From Ypsolopha sequella (Eukaryota; Arthropoda; Insecta; Lepidoptera; Ypsolophidae), in contig OW203988.1 in NCBI GenBank assembly GCA_934047225.1, forward strand, positions 1,612,001 through 1,676,000: 64,000 nt of DNA, written 5' to 3'. Below, piece by piece: positions 9,901-20,590 of this stretch. The notes under the pieces are model-generated. The model made no database searches. It was not told where the DNA came from and saw only the letters and a list, made by a program, of their open reading frames with translations. How positions within the stretch are numbered: the stretch's first letter is position 1; each line of letters begins with the position of its first letter. Both the position numbers and the translations under genes were made by a program.

Positions 9901-9929
9901 GTCAGCTCACGCGAGTTTTAATAATATTA

Positions 9930-10510
9930 CAACTCCTGTATTTATAAACCTTTCGTTTTTATAAAAGTCACGGCTGAGGATGTTAAGAAGTGCATCCTGT
10001 CCATCTCCTCAAAAGCGGTAGGGTGTGATAACATAGGCTTAGATATTATTATGATCATTCATATTCTTGATTTGTTGTTGCCTCCTCTCACACAACTCTT
10101 TATTAATTCATTGGCCAGCATATACATTCTCTTCTACATGGAAACAAGCTTTAGTTCTTTGCCTAAAACTACAATACCCACTTCTTTTAAAAACTTCCAT
10201 CCTATTTCTATTCTTCCTTTTTTATCCAAAGTCCTTGAAAATCTTGTCCATATTCAGTTAAGTGAATTTCTTTTCCATAATAATTTGGTTAACCCGCTAC
10301 AGTCAGGTTTCCACCCATTTCATAGCACAGTAACTGCCATTATCAATATCTTTGATAATATCCGCTTTAATATGGATAATCAACATCTTACAGTTCTTAC
10401 ATTGCTCGACTTCAGTAATAATTTCGACTCAGTAGACTTTGACCTGCTTCTCCAGCCGTTGTTTCCTGGTTTGAGTCACATCTTCATGGTCGCCATACTT
10501 GTAAACCGTT
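9930..10510 (+). pseudogene. LINE reverse transcriptase fragment (N-terminal RT region)
   Basis: The open frame reads through VTAEDVKKCILSISSKAVGCDNI, the usual linker before the RT of CR1/Jockey-type LINEs, then the HPISILPFLSKVLE block (RT motif 1), LQSGFHPFHST (motif 2) and a motif A remnant LLDFSNNFDSVD in which the usual KAFD is changed. Motifs B and C are missing; the copy ends near 10500 beside SINE-like sequence. It is a broken copy with no intact function. Confidence 0.75.
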
Positions 10511-10544
10511 TTTTTTTTTGTAACTACTTGATATCTCATGTTGT

Positions 10545-11020
10545 AATGCACATACTGATTTTTCAAAATATTTGTGCTTTTAAATTTACTACCGATTGAT
10601 TTCAAGATTGTAATGCAGAGTGCAATAATAATTAGAATATTCAAAGCGATGGATTTCACAATAAAAACATAAAACAATCTTAGTTAATGAGAACTGTGAA
10701 TTTCTTAACTGCCTGATACAACAGTTATTGCAGCGACGACGGCGCCTTGTGTTCAGAATGAGCAAGTCGTGAAATCACATATCGCCCTCGTGAGTGTTCA
10801 GTATGTGCATTACAAGCAGGTATATCAAGCAGTTACAAAAAAAAATTCGTTGAGCGGTATGGTGGAATAAAATTTCTCGTTCCAGATACGAACCTCGGTA
10901 GCGCAGTCGGTAGCGCAGTCGGTAAGCAGAAGGTTGCAGGTTCAGACCCTGGCCCGAAAAAAATTTTCAAGATATTTGTGCTTTTAAATTTGTTTCCGAT
11001 TTATTTCAAGTTTATAATAT
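10545..11020 (+). repeat. SINE-like repeat, copy 2, preceded by a separate 3' tail fragment
   Basis: The tail block TTTTCAAAATATTTGTGCTTTTAAATTT appears in part at 10560 and again at 10965, and in diverged form at 8655. The fuller copy runs 10685-11015. It carries a tRNA-like part at 10893-10952 with a duplicated GGTAGCGCAGTC A-box-like segment and a B-box-like GGTTCAGACCC. Confidence 0.5.
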
Positions 11021-11587
11021 ACAAAGATGTGTGCAAAAATTCATTGAGATCAAAGCCATCAGGATGTCACAAACACCTAAAGCATTTGTATGGCAGCTAT
11101 TTGTGGCCAGTTTAGACCACCTATCATTCTAACATGGTCTACAGTTAACATGATTACTCTTTAACCTTGTTCTCTGTACTTACAAGAAAATCAAGGAAAA
11201 ATTATTTCGTAAAGAATAAAACCAAGTGTATGAACTATATCTGCTACAATGACGCTTTTTTATATAACTCGTAACTTTATCGTAAAAATATGTTACAGGT
11301 GTTAATGTTCCGATTTTATATTTCTTTCAGACCGCAATAATCGTTGGTAAAGCCACTGTAGAGTGGAGACTCACGGGAAAATATGTTCACTAATAAAATA
11401 TACATCAGCACAAACGTTATTATCCCCAAAAGGGATATTGAATATACTTGGTCAAAATCATAACCGATCTACGGTTATTCGTCACGGCTTCGACAAACAA
11501 TAGAAGAGACAAAGCTACTTGAGTGAGCAGGACGACTGTATTGTATCTCGCTTTCTCATATAGTTTTGTCCATTTTGTCGTTTATCG
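11021..11587. other. Intergenic, nothing recognised
   Basis: No open frame of note and no recognisable repeat. Confidence 0.4.
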
Positions 11588-11914
11588 AAAAAAAATAGCA
11601 ACTGACTTCAATAGTAACAGCAGTCATTCACTAAAAAGTTAATAATAATTCTATAAAGATCGATGGTACCGAAGCAACATTTTTTGCCGACTTCTTTCTT
11701 CCTGAAACGTTATGTTATCTAGAAGTCGGCGTTCTTATATTGGTTTCTATGTTGCTATATCGTAGGAAATACGCCGACTTCTAAATAACATAATGTTTCA
11801 GGAAGAAAGAAGTCGGCAAAAGTGTTGCTTCGGTACCATCGGTCTTTATAGAATTATTATTAACTTTTTAGTGAATGACTGCTGTTACTATTGAAGTCGG
11901 TTGCTATTTTTTTG
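11588..11914. mobile_element. Long palindrome with about 150-bp arms, AACCGACTT-type fold-back element
   Basis: The left arm (from AATAGCAACTGACTTCAATAG) and the right arm (ending CTATTGAAGTCGGTTGCTATT) pair almost base for base, including the blocks GTTAATAATAATTCTATAAAGA, GGTACCGAAGCAACA and GAAGAAAGAAGTCGGC. The loop is near 11735-11765. The arm ends resemble the GAAGTCGGTT terminus seen again at 12697-12707, a family common in Lepidoptera. Confidence 0.75.
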
Positions 11915-12716
11915 TTAAAAGTTTATTTTATTTCACATTTTTTAGTGTTGCCGGGTTAAATTGTGAGGTATAGGTAGTTCTTGCAAACGTGGTGTTAATA
12001 TGAAACGAAGTTCAAGTGAGTATAAGTAGCCATGTTTGAGTAGCTTCCTGCTATCAGCACCCTAACACAACATGATTACCGCAATCTCGAGTTATGTGCT
12101 GTCATCTGTTGAAGAGTTCTACAGTGATGAAGCCAAGATCGAAATTCAGGTGGGTACACTGGCAATTTTCAGCAATGCCCTGCAATGAGCACCCTAACAC
12201 AAACTGGTTGCCGCAATCTAAAGTTATGTGCTGTCATCCGTTGAGGAGTTCTATGGTGATGAAGCCAGGATCGAAGGTCAGGTGGGTATTCTGATAATCT
12301 CCAAGTAATCCTTGAATCAGCACCCTAACGCAGTGATTGCCGCAATCTCGAGTTATGTGCTCTGATCCGTTGAGGAGTTCTATGGTGAATATGGTGATGA
12401 AGCCAGGATCGAAGGTCAGGTGGAAGAATGATGATTTTCAAGTAATGCCTTGTAATCAGCAACCAGGTACAAAGCGATTATCTCAATTGCGAGAGGTATG
12501 CTGTCATTTTCTGAGGAGTTCCACTGCCTATCTCTGAAGACCTTCATCAGATCATGACCAAACCCAAAATGGGACCTACCTGGAAGTACACTCTTTCAAA
12601 CAAAAAAAGAATTGTTCAAATCGGTTCGGAAGTGACGGAGTTATGGAGTAACAACGCCAAAAAAAAACATACAGTCGAATTGAGAACCGCCTCCTTTTTG
12701 AAGTCGGTTAAAAAGT
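11915..12716 (-). repeat. AACCGACTT-family interspersed repeat carrying an internal minisatellite
   Basis: On the minus strand the unit opens at 12708 with AACCGACTTCAAAAAGGAGG and runs on through CTCAATTCGACTGTATG and a CTCCGTCACTTCCGAACCGA block. I recognise this start as a widespread lepidopteran repeat. The part below 12540 is taken up by four degenerate 132-bp tandem units. No real coding capacity is seen; frames of about 66 codons inside the tandem units are by-products. Confidence 0.55.
12056..12540. repeat. Minisatellite, about 132-bp unit, 3.7 copies
   Basis: Units begin with AGCACCCTAACAC or a variant at 12056, 12188, 12319 and 12458, giving periods of 132, 131 and 139. Each contains TTATGTGCTGTCATC and GAGGAGTTCTATGGTGATGA-like blocks. 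Divergence between units is moderate, so the array is not recent. Confidence 0.8.
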
Positions 12717-13030
12717 GACGAATGGTTGTTTTTAGTCAAACTGGTGTTTCAAAATGCATTTAAGACTTTAGTCGATGGTTTGAAAACGCTGCGTTATGCT
12801 GTGCCAGAGAATATAAAGTATTACTACGTTCTGCGCGCTGCACTAGTTGAGTTCTTACAGCACAAAGTGCCCGCGTGAAGTAAGCTGTCCTCTGCCCATT
12901 ATTCCCCCACGCCCTTCCTACCTTATCGAAACTCCAAGAACTTACAATTGAGTATACCTTTGACTACATTCAAGCACGCCTTCTGTACTGACCTGAACTG
13001 TACCACACAATGCTAAGTAGTGTAATATGC

Positions 13031-13141
13031 GGTTCAAATAAGAATAGGACTGTCAGCACGCCATTTTGCTGTCGTTCTCTCTCGCACCATAGCTAGACAG
13101 AGCGAGAGAAATATGGCTAACGAGCCATTCTTATTTGAACC
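13031..13141. mobile_element. Short MITE-like element
   Basis: Inverted ends GGTTCAAATAAGAAT and ATTCTTATTTGAACC enclose 111 bp. Internal GCTGTCGTTCTCTCTCGC and GCGAGAGAAATATGGC also pair partly. The flanks both contain ATAT, a possible but weak target duplication. Confidence 0.65.
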
Positions 13142-14599
13142 ATATAATAGTTTTGTGTGGCTCCTTATACATTGCCGAGGATAACGAGACGACGCGACGG
13201 TGTTTTCGCTTCGTTCAGTGATGCCAAAACAATCTCTCGTGAATTTTTATTCTAACTTACGTTTATTGTAGCAAGAATGCGACGTAAAAATGCTTTTAAG
13301 TGCGCTTCAGGCCGAATTTAATAACGGTTAAGTGCTCCAATAAAAATAATAATTACATTACGGTTTACCTATCGCATATTTCAATTTTTTTTTGTATTAT
13401 CTTTTCAGTCTCTGGGTATGTACAATATAGTGTATATACTCAAAATATAATTACTGCAATGTACATACTTATATAGCAGATGTAAATGGACTCCTATCTT
13501 TAAATATAGTCACGTAATTTACTGATCATACTGAACTACTTTGCCACAATAACATGGGTGTAATGAAAATGAAAAGTATGTCTCTCCATACAAATTTAAA
13601 ATACTTACCATTACCATTTTGTATGGGAAAGTTATATTTTCATATCCTCTGTTCTTTTTCTTTAAGAAAGTTGTTAAGTATGGTCAGTAGAGTATGTAGT
13701 TTTATTGGAAGATAGCAATACACCTGTAACTGATATAAATAGATTTTGTTTATATTTAAAGATAGCATTTTCACCTATAGCTGGTATAACTATATTTTGT
13801 TTATGCTTTTATTATTCTTAGTAGATAAATAGAGGTTTACCAAAACGAACAAAAAAGATCAAGCCACAAAACATGCTTTGGGTGGCGCTGGTTATCAGTT
13901 ATCTCCATTACACTTTTAAATCCAAATTTTAAATACTCTTTGAGTTTTTCTATCACATTCCCAAAAAAGTTGCAAACAGTGGGCACTTTATACAATCTTC
14001 TTGAGGTGGAAAACGGCTGCTGAAGAATTATTACGTTATCATATAAATAAGGCTTTAAGCTGGCACAGAATAAATTCCCTAAGGCCCGAACCGAGCACAG
14101 TATTATTTTTTGGTGAAATTTGTTGTTTTTATTGCCTCTTAGATCGCAACTCGCGAGTATTGGAGCTTAGACGAGATAATTTACAGTGACGTTTTAAGGT
14201 TTTGTAGGTATTTGTAAATTAAAAACTGTATTTCAGGGCTGGTTTATTTTTTGCCGTCCCTGTATTTTCTGTTATTAAAATAATAAATGGTCTGATTAAT
14301 ACAAAAGTTTGCGTTGAAACAACAAAAAAAGATAGCATCAGTTTATTTTATTCAAAATAGAAGATAACGAGGTGCTGCTAAAAAAGTTCATTTTGTAAAT
14401 AATTTTAAAGGTACAGTAATATAAGTATATAAAAATCTTGCCAACTGCGAGTCGGACTCGCGCACAAAGGGTTCTGGTACGAAACCCTTAAAACATTATG
14501 TTAAATAACAACAATATAGTGGCTATAGCAACAACAAGGTGACAAAAAACAAGCCGCCACATGTGTAAATATGCCTGTTACTGTCGTCAGCAAATAATA
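13142..14599. other. Intergenic; only a short ACGGAACCCT-family fragment recognised
   Basis: At 14440-14490 there is a CTGCGAGTCGGACTCGCGCAC block with GGTACGAAACCCTTA, the edge of the repeat family at 2785-3247. The rest shows no gene or repeat that I recognise. Confidence 0.4.
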
Positions 14600-15290
14600 T
14601 TTATGGATGCTGTATATTAATGGGCAGATCATTTACATTTAGATTTTATTACATTTAAAGAAATATCAGGGGTCCAAATACACTACCTTGCGGGATGCCA
14701 GAGAAATATCAGGGGTCCAAGTACACTACCTTGCAGAATGCCACAGAAATATCAGGGGTCCAAGTACACTACCGTGCAGAATGCCACAGAAATATCAGGG
14801 GTCCAAGTTCACTTCCTTGCGGGATGCCACAGAAAGATCAGGGGTCCAAGTACACTACCTTGCGAGTTGCCACAGAGTCATTTTGTTGAATCAGAAAAAT
14901 ATGCAAAAACATTATTTATAAAAATATATTTTATTATTTATTATTTTTTATTATTATTTATAAAATATTTTTCTGATTATCAAAATTTATAAAAATATTG
15001 AATCAGAAAAATATATAAACATTATTTATTTGCGACATTTGTATTATTCGGTGTCGATTTGTCAAATAGGATTTAAATTAAACTGTTTAAATTCCCCAGA
15101 TAACATAAAAATGAAATTTTTGCAAAAGTAAAATAATGATCAACATAATTAAACGCTTTGGTCATATCCATGAACTGTCACCTTTTTCTTTACATTCATC
15201 CCAGTAATTACTTTTGTAAAAAACTCATATATTAGTTAAGGAGCATACTGCATGCCGTGGGATTTTTTGTGAAGGGAAGTTGTGACTATG
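14600..15290 (-). pseudogene. Decayed LINE reverse transcriptase with tandemly expanded motif B
   Basis: Read on the minus strand, 15175-15130 gives MDMTKAFNYVDH, the RT motif A. Below it, at 14877-14660, the motif B sequence GIPQGSVFGPLIF is present in five tandem 43-bp units, and near 14630 the frame gives NVNDLPINI, the segment that normally follows motif B. So order and strand agree with one LINE remnant. Sequence between motif A and the array is shortened. There are many stops and no function remains. Confidence 0.6.
14660..14877. repeat. Minisatellite of 43-bp units, 5 copies, derived from LINE RT motif B
   Basis: The unit containing AAATATCAGGGGTCCAA recurs at 14660, 14703, 14746, 14789 and 14832 with an exact 43-bp spacing. 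The reverse complement of each unit encodes GIPQGS-x-x-GPLIFL or a close variant. As 43 is not a multiple of three, the array cannot be read in one frame; three frames each show it. Confidence 0.9.
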
Positions 15291-15960
15291 TGGAATTTTT
15301 GTATTGTAAGCTACATTATGTTATACTACCGGGAGTCAAATTCAATTCAAATTCAAATAGTTTATTTTGCAAAGCAGGTATAGACATATACACTTTTTAC
15401 ACGTCAAATTTAATCTAATTAAGAAAATATATGTAATAAAATAATAAATGTACATGAACTAAATCAAGGTTTATTTAATTTATGTAGCAATATATTTACG
15501 ATTAAAATGATAGGTAAAATATATATTATACAAGGTAAAATCCAATCAGCCGCCCGAACCCATACCAGAGACCCGGCCAGGGACCAGGAACAAGGTTCAA
15601 TGATCACCAACCGAGCCCCCAGCACGAATCCAGGCGGCTGACCAAATCCCATCCTATATACTACATACTAATAGGTTACATATATATTAACATGCCTACC
15701 TCCGCCCATTCAATTAGTCTTGCTAAGAAGAAGGGCAAGAAACTTAGCAAGATCATGTCTTTTTTTTTCAACATAAAACTTATACTATACAATATATGAC
15801 TTATATCTACTTTAACCAAGGGATAAGAAAATACGAGGCAGCAGGAATTCAGATTAATGAAAAAAAAGAAAAATATCTCATATAGTCCTTTTCCTTTTAC
15901 AGTCTGTAATCAATTAATGTTTACACCTTAGAGGAATCATAAGTTAAGAAATTATACTAT

Positions 15961-17255
15961 TTAATTAAAATATAACTTTTTATCATTATCACTGTAACAA
16001 CATGCTTCACAATCATCCAAATATTCATTTATTTTATAATATGCCTTTTTCAATAGGCCCTGCTTAATATACAGTTTAAAGTTATTCTCTGACAAAGTAA
16101 GGACCTCCTTTGGAAGTTTATTGCAAAATCTTATACCATGTCCTACGAAAGAGGTACTCACCTAAGCGAGTCTGATTTTTGGAAAAGCCAGTTTATGCTT
16201 ATTTCTGGTTTCCTTACAATGTTGCTTACCGAGCCTTGGGAAAGACTCAACATTATTTCTGACATATCTAAGGACTTGGTAAATATATTCACAAGGAACC
16301 GTTAATATATGAATTTCTTTGAACTTTTCTCTTAATGAATCCCGGTGCTTCATATTATAAATAGCCCGAATTGCTCTCTTCTGCAAAACAAAGACTGCGC
16401 CTGTATCCGCGGCTCTACCCCATAACAGCATGCCGTATGACATAATGCTGTGAAAGTTACTAAAATAGACTAGTCTAGCAGTATCTACATCAGTAATTTG
16501 TCTTATGCGTCTAACAGCGTATGCGGCCGAAATAAGTCTACCACATAGGGCTTCTATGTGGGGACCCCACTGAAGACGAGAGTCTACCGTGATGCCCAAA
16601 AACTTAGTTTCGTTAACTAACTCCAGCTTGGACCCCTGCAAAAGCAAATTACCATCCACTTGAATTACATTTGGTAACGTTAATTTTATAAACTTTGTCT
16701 TTTTAGCGTTTAAAACTAAATTATTTACAGTAAACCAATCAAACACCAGTGATAAAGTTGTATTCGTGCCGTCAAGGATATCTTTATATCTATTAACTTT
16801 AAAAATAAGTGACGTGTCGTCTGCAAATAATACTATCTTCGTTAAGTCTTTAACTAAATAAGGAAGGTCATTTTTGTAAATTAAAAACAGCAAGGGCCCT
16901 AATATGGAACCCTGTGGGACACCCATTTTAACTAATGCTCCACATGATTTTAACCCGTTAATGTCTACTTTTTGAATACGATCACTAAGATATGACTTCA
17001 ATAACGCCAAAGATTTGCCCCTCACTCCGTAGTGATCCAATTTACATAAGATTGTTTCATGATTAACGTAATCAAAGGCTTTCGAGAGGTCACAAAATAC
17101 ACCAAATGCATCTTGCTTTTGTTCCCAAGCATCAAAAATGTGCTTTACTAAAGCAACTCCTGCATCTGTGGTTGACCTCCCTCTAGTGAATCCATATTGT
17201 TCACAGTGAAGCAACTTATTTAAATTAAAATGAAATAACAATTGATTAAAAACTA
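15961..17255 (-). pseudogene. LINE ORF2 3' part: reverse transcriptase and C-terminus
   Basis: After the inserted repeat the frame resumes with VFNQLLFHFN and shows the complete RT core: motif 2 GFTRGRST, motif A FCDLSKAFDYVNH, motif B GVPQGSILGPLLF, motif C LFADDTSL (the FADD catalytic box), and the LGI-TVD thumb region. A TAG at 16162-16164 interrupts the frame, after which the same frame continues with FVGHGIRFCNKLP and a KAYYKINEYLDD end, the normal C-terminus of these LINEs. An open frame beginning at 17316 is chimeric: its first 20 or so residues come from the Penelope insert. The element is inactive. Confidence 0.88.
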
Positions 17256-17536
17256 AATTTGTGGATATATTAATAATTTGCAATATTCCGCTAAACACTC
17301 TTACCATGCTATTCAAAATGCAGACTCAAGCACCACCCGCCCTCCCACATAAAACTTGCACAAGCAAAGCAAGCAGTACGAGCACAAAATAAGTCAATCT
17401 TAAATAACAAGCAAGAAAACTTATCGACACGTGTTTCGCCTCTAAACGAGGCATCCTCAGGATGTGTAGTCCGCCCGACCGCTCGACAGCAAATCAAATT
17501 ATTTGCTTCCGCAAAGTAACGCCTTTTTCAATAAAT
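17256..17536 (-). mobile_element. Solo Penelope-like terminal repeat inserted in a LINE
   Basis: This 281-bp insert matches the terminal repeat at 1549-1860 in opposite orientation. It is flanked by the 14-bp duplication TTGATTAAAAACTA at 17242-17255 and 17537-17550, and removal of one copy restores the LINE coding sequence (KIVFNQLLF). On the minus strand it starts with ATTTATTGAAAAAGGCGTTA, which is the inverted form of the end of the first copy. Insertion is therefore younger than the LINE. Confidence 0.9.
17423..17463 (-). ncRNA. Hammerhead ribozyme-like motif with consensus core in solo Penelope repeat
   Basis: On the minus strand the fold is stem I ATC (17463-17461) with GAT (17425-17423); core CTGAGGA (17460-17454), which fits CUGANGA exactly; stem II GCCTC with GAGGC closed by GTTTA; GAA; loopless stem III ACACGTGT; and cleavage-site C at 17426. 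All conserved core positions are present. The self-complementary stem III suggests it would work best as a dimer, as reported for hammerheads of this type. Stem I is only three pairs long before its loop, so loop contacts would matter. Confidence 0.72.
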
Positions 17537-17550
17537 TTGATTAAAAACTA

Positions 17551-18676
17551 TTTTTTCAAAAACCTTACTCAATACCAGTAAAACTGACACAGGTCTATAG
17601 TTTGAAGGGTCCCCGTTGTCACCTGATTTAAAAAGAGGGATCAATTTACTAAACTTCATTCAGTCAGGAAAGATACCATCATCTACACATTAAAATTTAT
17701 TAAAAATTAATGCCACATAAGGAGCTATTAAATCAATAACAGAACTTATAACTTTCACAGATAGGCCCCATAAGTCCTCGGTTTTTTTCAAGTTAAGCGA
17801 TTTAAATGCTTTAATTACAGTTAATGAATTAATATGTTTTAAAGCAAATACAGAAAGACACTGAGGTACGTGATCTATTAAAAGATCCTGCGCAAGCCCA
17901 GGGCTTGAATTTAAATCTTTAGTTGTTAAGGAAGGAATTTCAGTAAAGAATTGTTCAAAGGTATTCGCAACTTCTTTATCTCCTGTAACGACTTCATTGT
18001 TAATACTTAACTTAAGTTCGTTATCTCGTTTCTTACTTTTCCCAGTTTCAGTATTTTTGATGTTCCATACTGTTTTTACTTTGTTATCGGACCTTTTAAG
18101 TTTTTTATTCAAGTAGATACTTTTTGCTTTTAAACACACCAATTTAAAGATGCGTGAGTAATTTTTCACGAATTTAGTAAATTTAACATTATTATTGAAG
18201 GACTTTATGTCGTATAATTCGTATAAATGATTTCTGCTTTTATAAATACCTGGTATCGCCCAGTCACTGAAGGTGATTTTACTTTTGTTAGAAAGTTTTT
18301 GCATCTTAAACGTATTTTCGAACTCTTTGGAGACTATGTTGAAAAGGTCTGTAAAGAGAGCGTTTGGATCGTCTTGGAGAAGATTAAAATGTGCTAATTT
18401 AACTTCTAGATTTGCTTTGAAACAATCTACTTTAATAAGAGTTGTAATAGGTCTGCAAAAGACTTTTTTGGGCAATTGTTTTACGCTTTGTTTAATGGTT
18501 ATAGCTTGGCCACTGTGATCGGACTGCAAGCGGTTGATTACTTTATTGTCTGAATATTCACAATCACAGAATATATTGTCGAGGCATGACGCAGTATCCC
18601 GAGTAATTCGAGTAGGTTCTAAGAACACATTAGACAAATTAAATGATTTGAATAAATGTAATAATTTTGAGCGCAT
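17551..18676 (-). pseudogene. LINE ORF2 5' part: end of APE endonuclease and linker to RT
   Basis: The minus-strand frame starts with residues matching the end of an APE-type endonuclease: LEPTRIT, SCLDNIF, and the catalytic SDH in LQSDHSGQ near residue 52. A long charged linker follows, then a NDKSxGxDG-like segment in changed form (LNLKKTEDLWG). The frame stops at 17690; beyond it, after two stops, the same strand gives LIPLFKSGDNGDPSNYRPVS, which is RT motif 1. The N-terminal half of the endonuclease is missing. Confidence 0.75.
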
Positions 18677-18731
18677 AATCGATTTTTCTAGTAAATTCCT
18701 CTAAGAACAACTGGATTGAAAGTATTTTGCC

Positions 18732-18785
18732 GAGAAAGCCGCCTTGTATGTTTTGATGTACCAGCTTTAATACAGGCGGCTTTCC
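18732..18785. repeat. Hairpin, 16-18-bp arms, at the 5' border of a truncated LINE
   Basis: GAGAAAGCCGCCTTGTAT and ATACAGGCGGCTTTCCC pair around a loop of about 20 bases. It lies some 20 bases upstream of where LINE coding sequence begins. It may be part of a small palindromic element or of the older insertion site. Confidence 0.6.
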
Positions 18786-19229
18786 CATTATTTTCAATTC
18801 TAAAAAGAATTTTTTACAATTTTGTTAGTACTTGTACTAACCGTGTCAATAGGGACAAAATTATGTAAATAATTACCATTACAAATACCATCAATTATAA
18901 CTGGTATTGGAAAATTTCCTGTTGCACTCTTTGTAACAGATTTTTGTTTTCAATGTGTTCAATTTCAAATTGCGCTGTTGGGTTTTTATGTCATCATCGT
19001 TCTTTTATATGTTTTTTTTTTAATCTGAAACCTATCCTATATGTATTCACACTATATGTTTCAGAATTTTACTCTTTTACAATGAGATGATTGTAAAAGT
19101 GTACTTCATTACATTTCAGCCACTTATTTTATAAAAAACAAAAAACATTTTCAAAACACACCGAGTCTGGTATCCTTTAGGTAGGAAAGGCCTCAAGAAA
19201 TTTTTGTGAAACATACATTGACTCACTCG

Positions 19230-20535
19230 TTATTATTTATTTTATTTATTTATTTGCATAACATTTATACAGTATTATAGGAAACCATTGCACTGTTTAC
19301 ATAATGTAGGAAAGTATACATTTTTAATTTATTTTTTGCTTTACTTAGGAACTATGTAGTATATAATAATATCTTAGAAAACAAACATTTTAACATAAAT
19401 CTACATATAAACGAAACTTAAATTACCTATTTACACTTTTGCCCTCGCAAAAACTCACTTACGGAAAACACGGAATAACTAACCCGAAAATAGATCGACC
19501 TGTGGCCTTGTTGACAGTAAGGTGTTTAATACATTTATTTAGTTGTTGGGTACAAACAGAGAGGGTGCGCCGTTCACTAACTGCCGTTAATAAGAGCTCA
19601 ATGTTGCGTCTTTCCTCCAGCGAGTTAAAGTCCAGCATCCCCATCAGAAATACGGTGGGGTACTTATAGAAAAGGGTAATAACCATACTTTCTTTTGTAC
19701 ATATTTATATCGCAGAAATGCTTTTTGCACCTTCTCTATCATGAGTTTGTATTTACTTTGATGTGGGTTCCAGAGGCTAGCGCTCGTCTCGATCTGACTT
19801 CTTACGGTCGAAATATACAGCAATTGGATCGTCTTCGTGTCGTTTACAGTTTCTCGTGACAACACCCAGCCTTTTGAAACAGTTAGCTGCTAGGTCTAAA
19901 ATGTGTCGAAGACGATTCCCAAGTCTTTAATGACAGAAACTCGTGCGATTACCGTGCTGCCCAGTGTAAAGTTTGTATGCATTGACTGGGGAGAGCGTGT
20001 AAACAACATTACGCTGCACTTGTCGGGGTTGAAACTTAACTTGTTTCTAATTCTTCGCTGATACAGGGCATTCAGGTCACTTTGCAACAATGTGCTATCA
20101 TCTTGCTGATTAACCAAGGACCAGCTTTAAGTCGTCTGCGTAAACAAGGCATGAAGTATGACCTAGTTCACTCACAAGGTCGTTAATCATAAGAATTAAA
20201 AGGAGAGGTCCAAGAATGGATCCATGACTCACTCCAGATTGCGTAAGGTACACGATTTCGAAACAAAGCAACCATGCTTAACACACTGTTCGCGGCTAGA
20301 CAAGTAGTTAGCAAAGAACTTCAAACATTTTGGAGTAGATCCTAAAGTACAGAGCTTCGTTAAGAGAACGTTGTTATCCACACGGTCAAAAGCTTTCTTG
20401 AAGTCCAGGTAAATTACATCAGCTTGAACTCTGCTCTCCATGTAACCTGATATTATCTTGACAAGTGTGAGAAGATTAATATTTACTGATCGATGACTAC
20501 GAAACCCGTGCACAGAGATAGGGTTGAATTTGAGG
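19230..20535 (-). pseudogene. LINE reverse transcriptase copy, 5'-truncated and frameshifted
   Basis: On the minus strand, pieces in several frames give: HGFRSHRSV (RT motif 2) and VIYLDFKKAFDRVDN (motif A) at 20513-20229; GSILGPLLLILMINDL (motif B) and LVYADDLKLV (motif C, YADD) at 20228-20120; the LSFNPDKCSVMLF segment at 20117-19896; LWNPHQSKY and IEKVQKAFLR at 19865-19644; and the C-terminal LDFNSLEERRNIELLL and VNKATG at 19686-19459. The order is right for one LINE of the CR1/Jockey group. The 3' end carries an (AAAT)n tail near 19232-19255. At least three frameshifts show that it is dead. Confidence 0.82.
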
Positions 20536-20590
20536 GTAGATTATTTTCTTATGATCAATGGTTTCGAAAGCTTTAGCCACCCCGTTATAT
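20536..20590 (-). pseudogene. Short second LINE scrap abutting the previous copy
   Basis: The minus strand gives AKAFETIDHKKII, an RT motif A of a different subtype. It is directly upstream of a segment (YPQIQPYL) that normally precedes motif 2, so motif A appears twice. This points to a junction between two LINE fragments near 20537. Confidence 0.4.

Larger units (their letters stand above)
15334..18715 (-). mobile_element. LINE (CR1/Jockey-type non-LTR retrotransposon), 5'-truncated, split by a Penelope terminal repeat
   Basis: On the minus strand the element runs from the end of the endonuclease domain (near 18676) through the RT to a 3' end made of imperfect ATTTGAATT units at 15337-15360, preceded by AATAAACT. 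That tail is characteristic of an abundant lepidopteran LINE type. The coding region is broken by a 281-bp insert (17256-17536), by a nonsense codon near 17690 and by a TAG at 16162-16164. A GC-rich piece at 15536-15650 within the 3' part is unlike the rest and may be a further insertion. Confidence 0.8.

Noticed and set aside
12094..12537. Two similar 66-codon frames that look like a tandem gene pair
   Set aside because: They are translations of the 132-bp minisatellite units.
14688..14992. Three overlapping frames with repeated peptide
   Set aside because: The plus-strand frames are the wrong strand of the 43-bp array derived from an RT motif.
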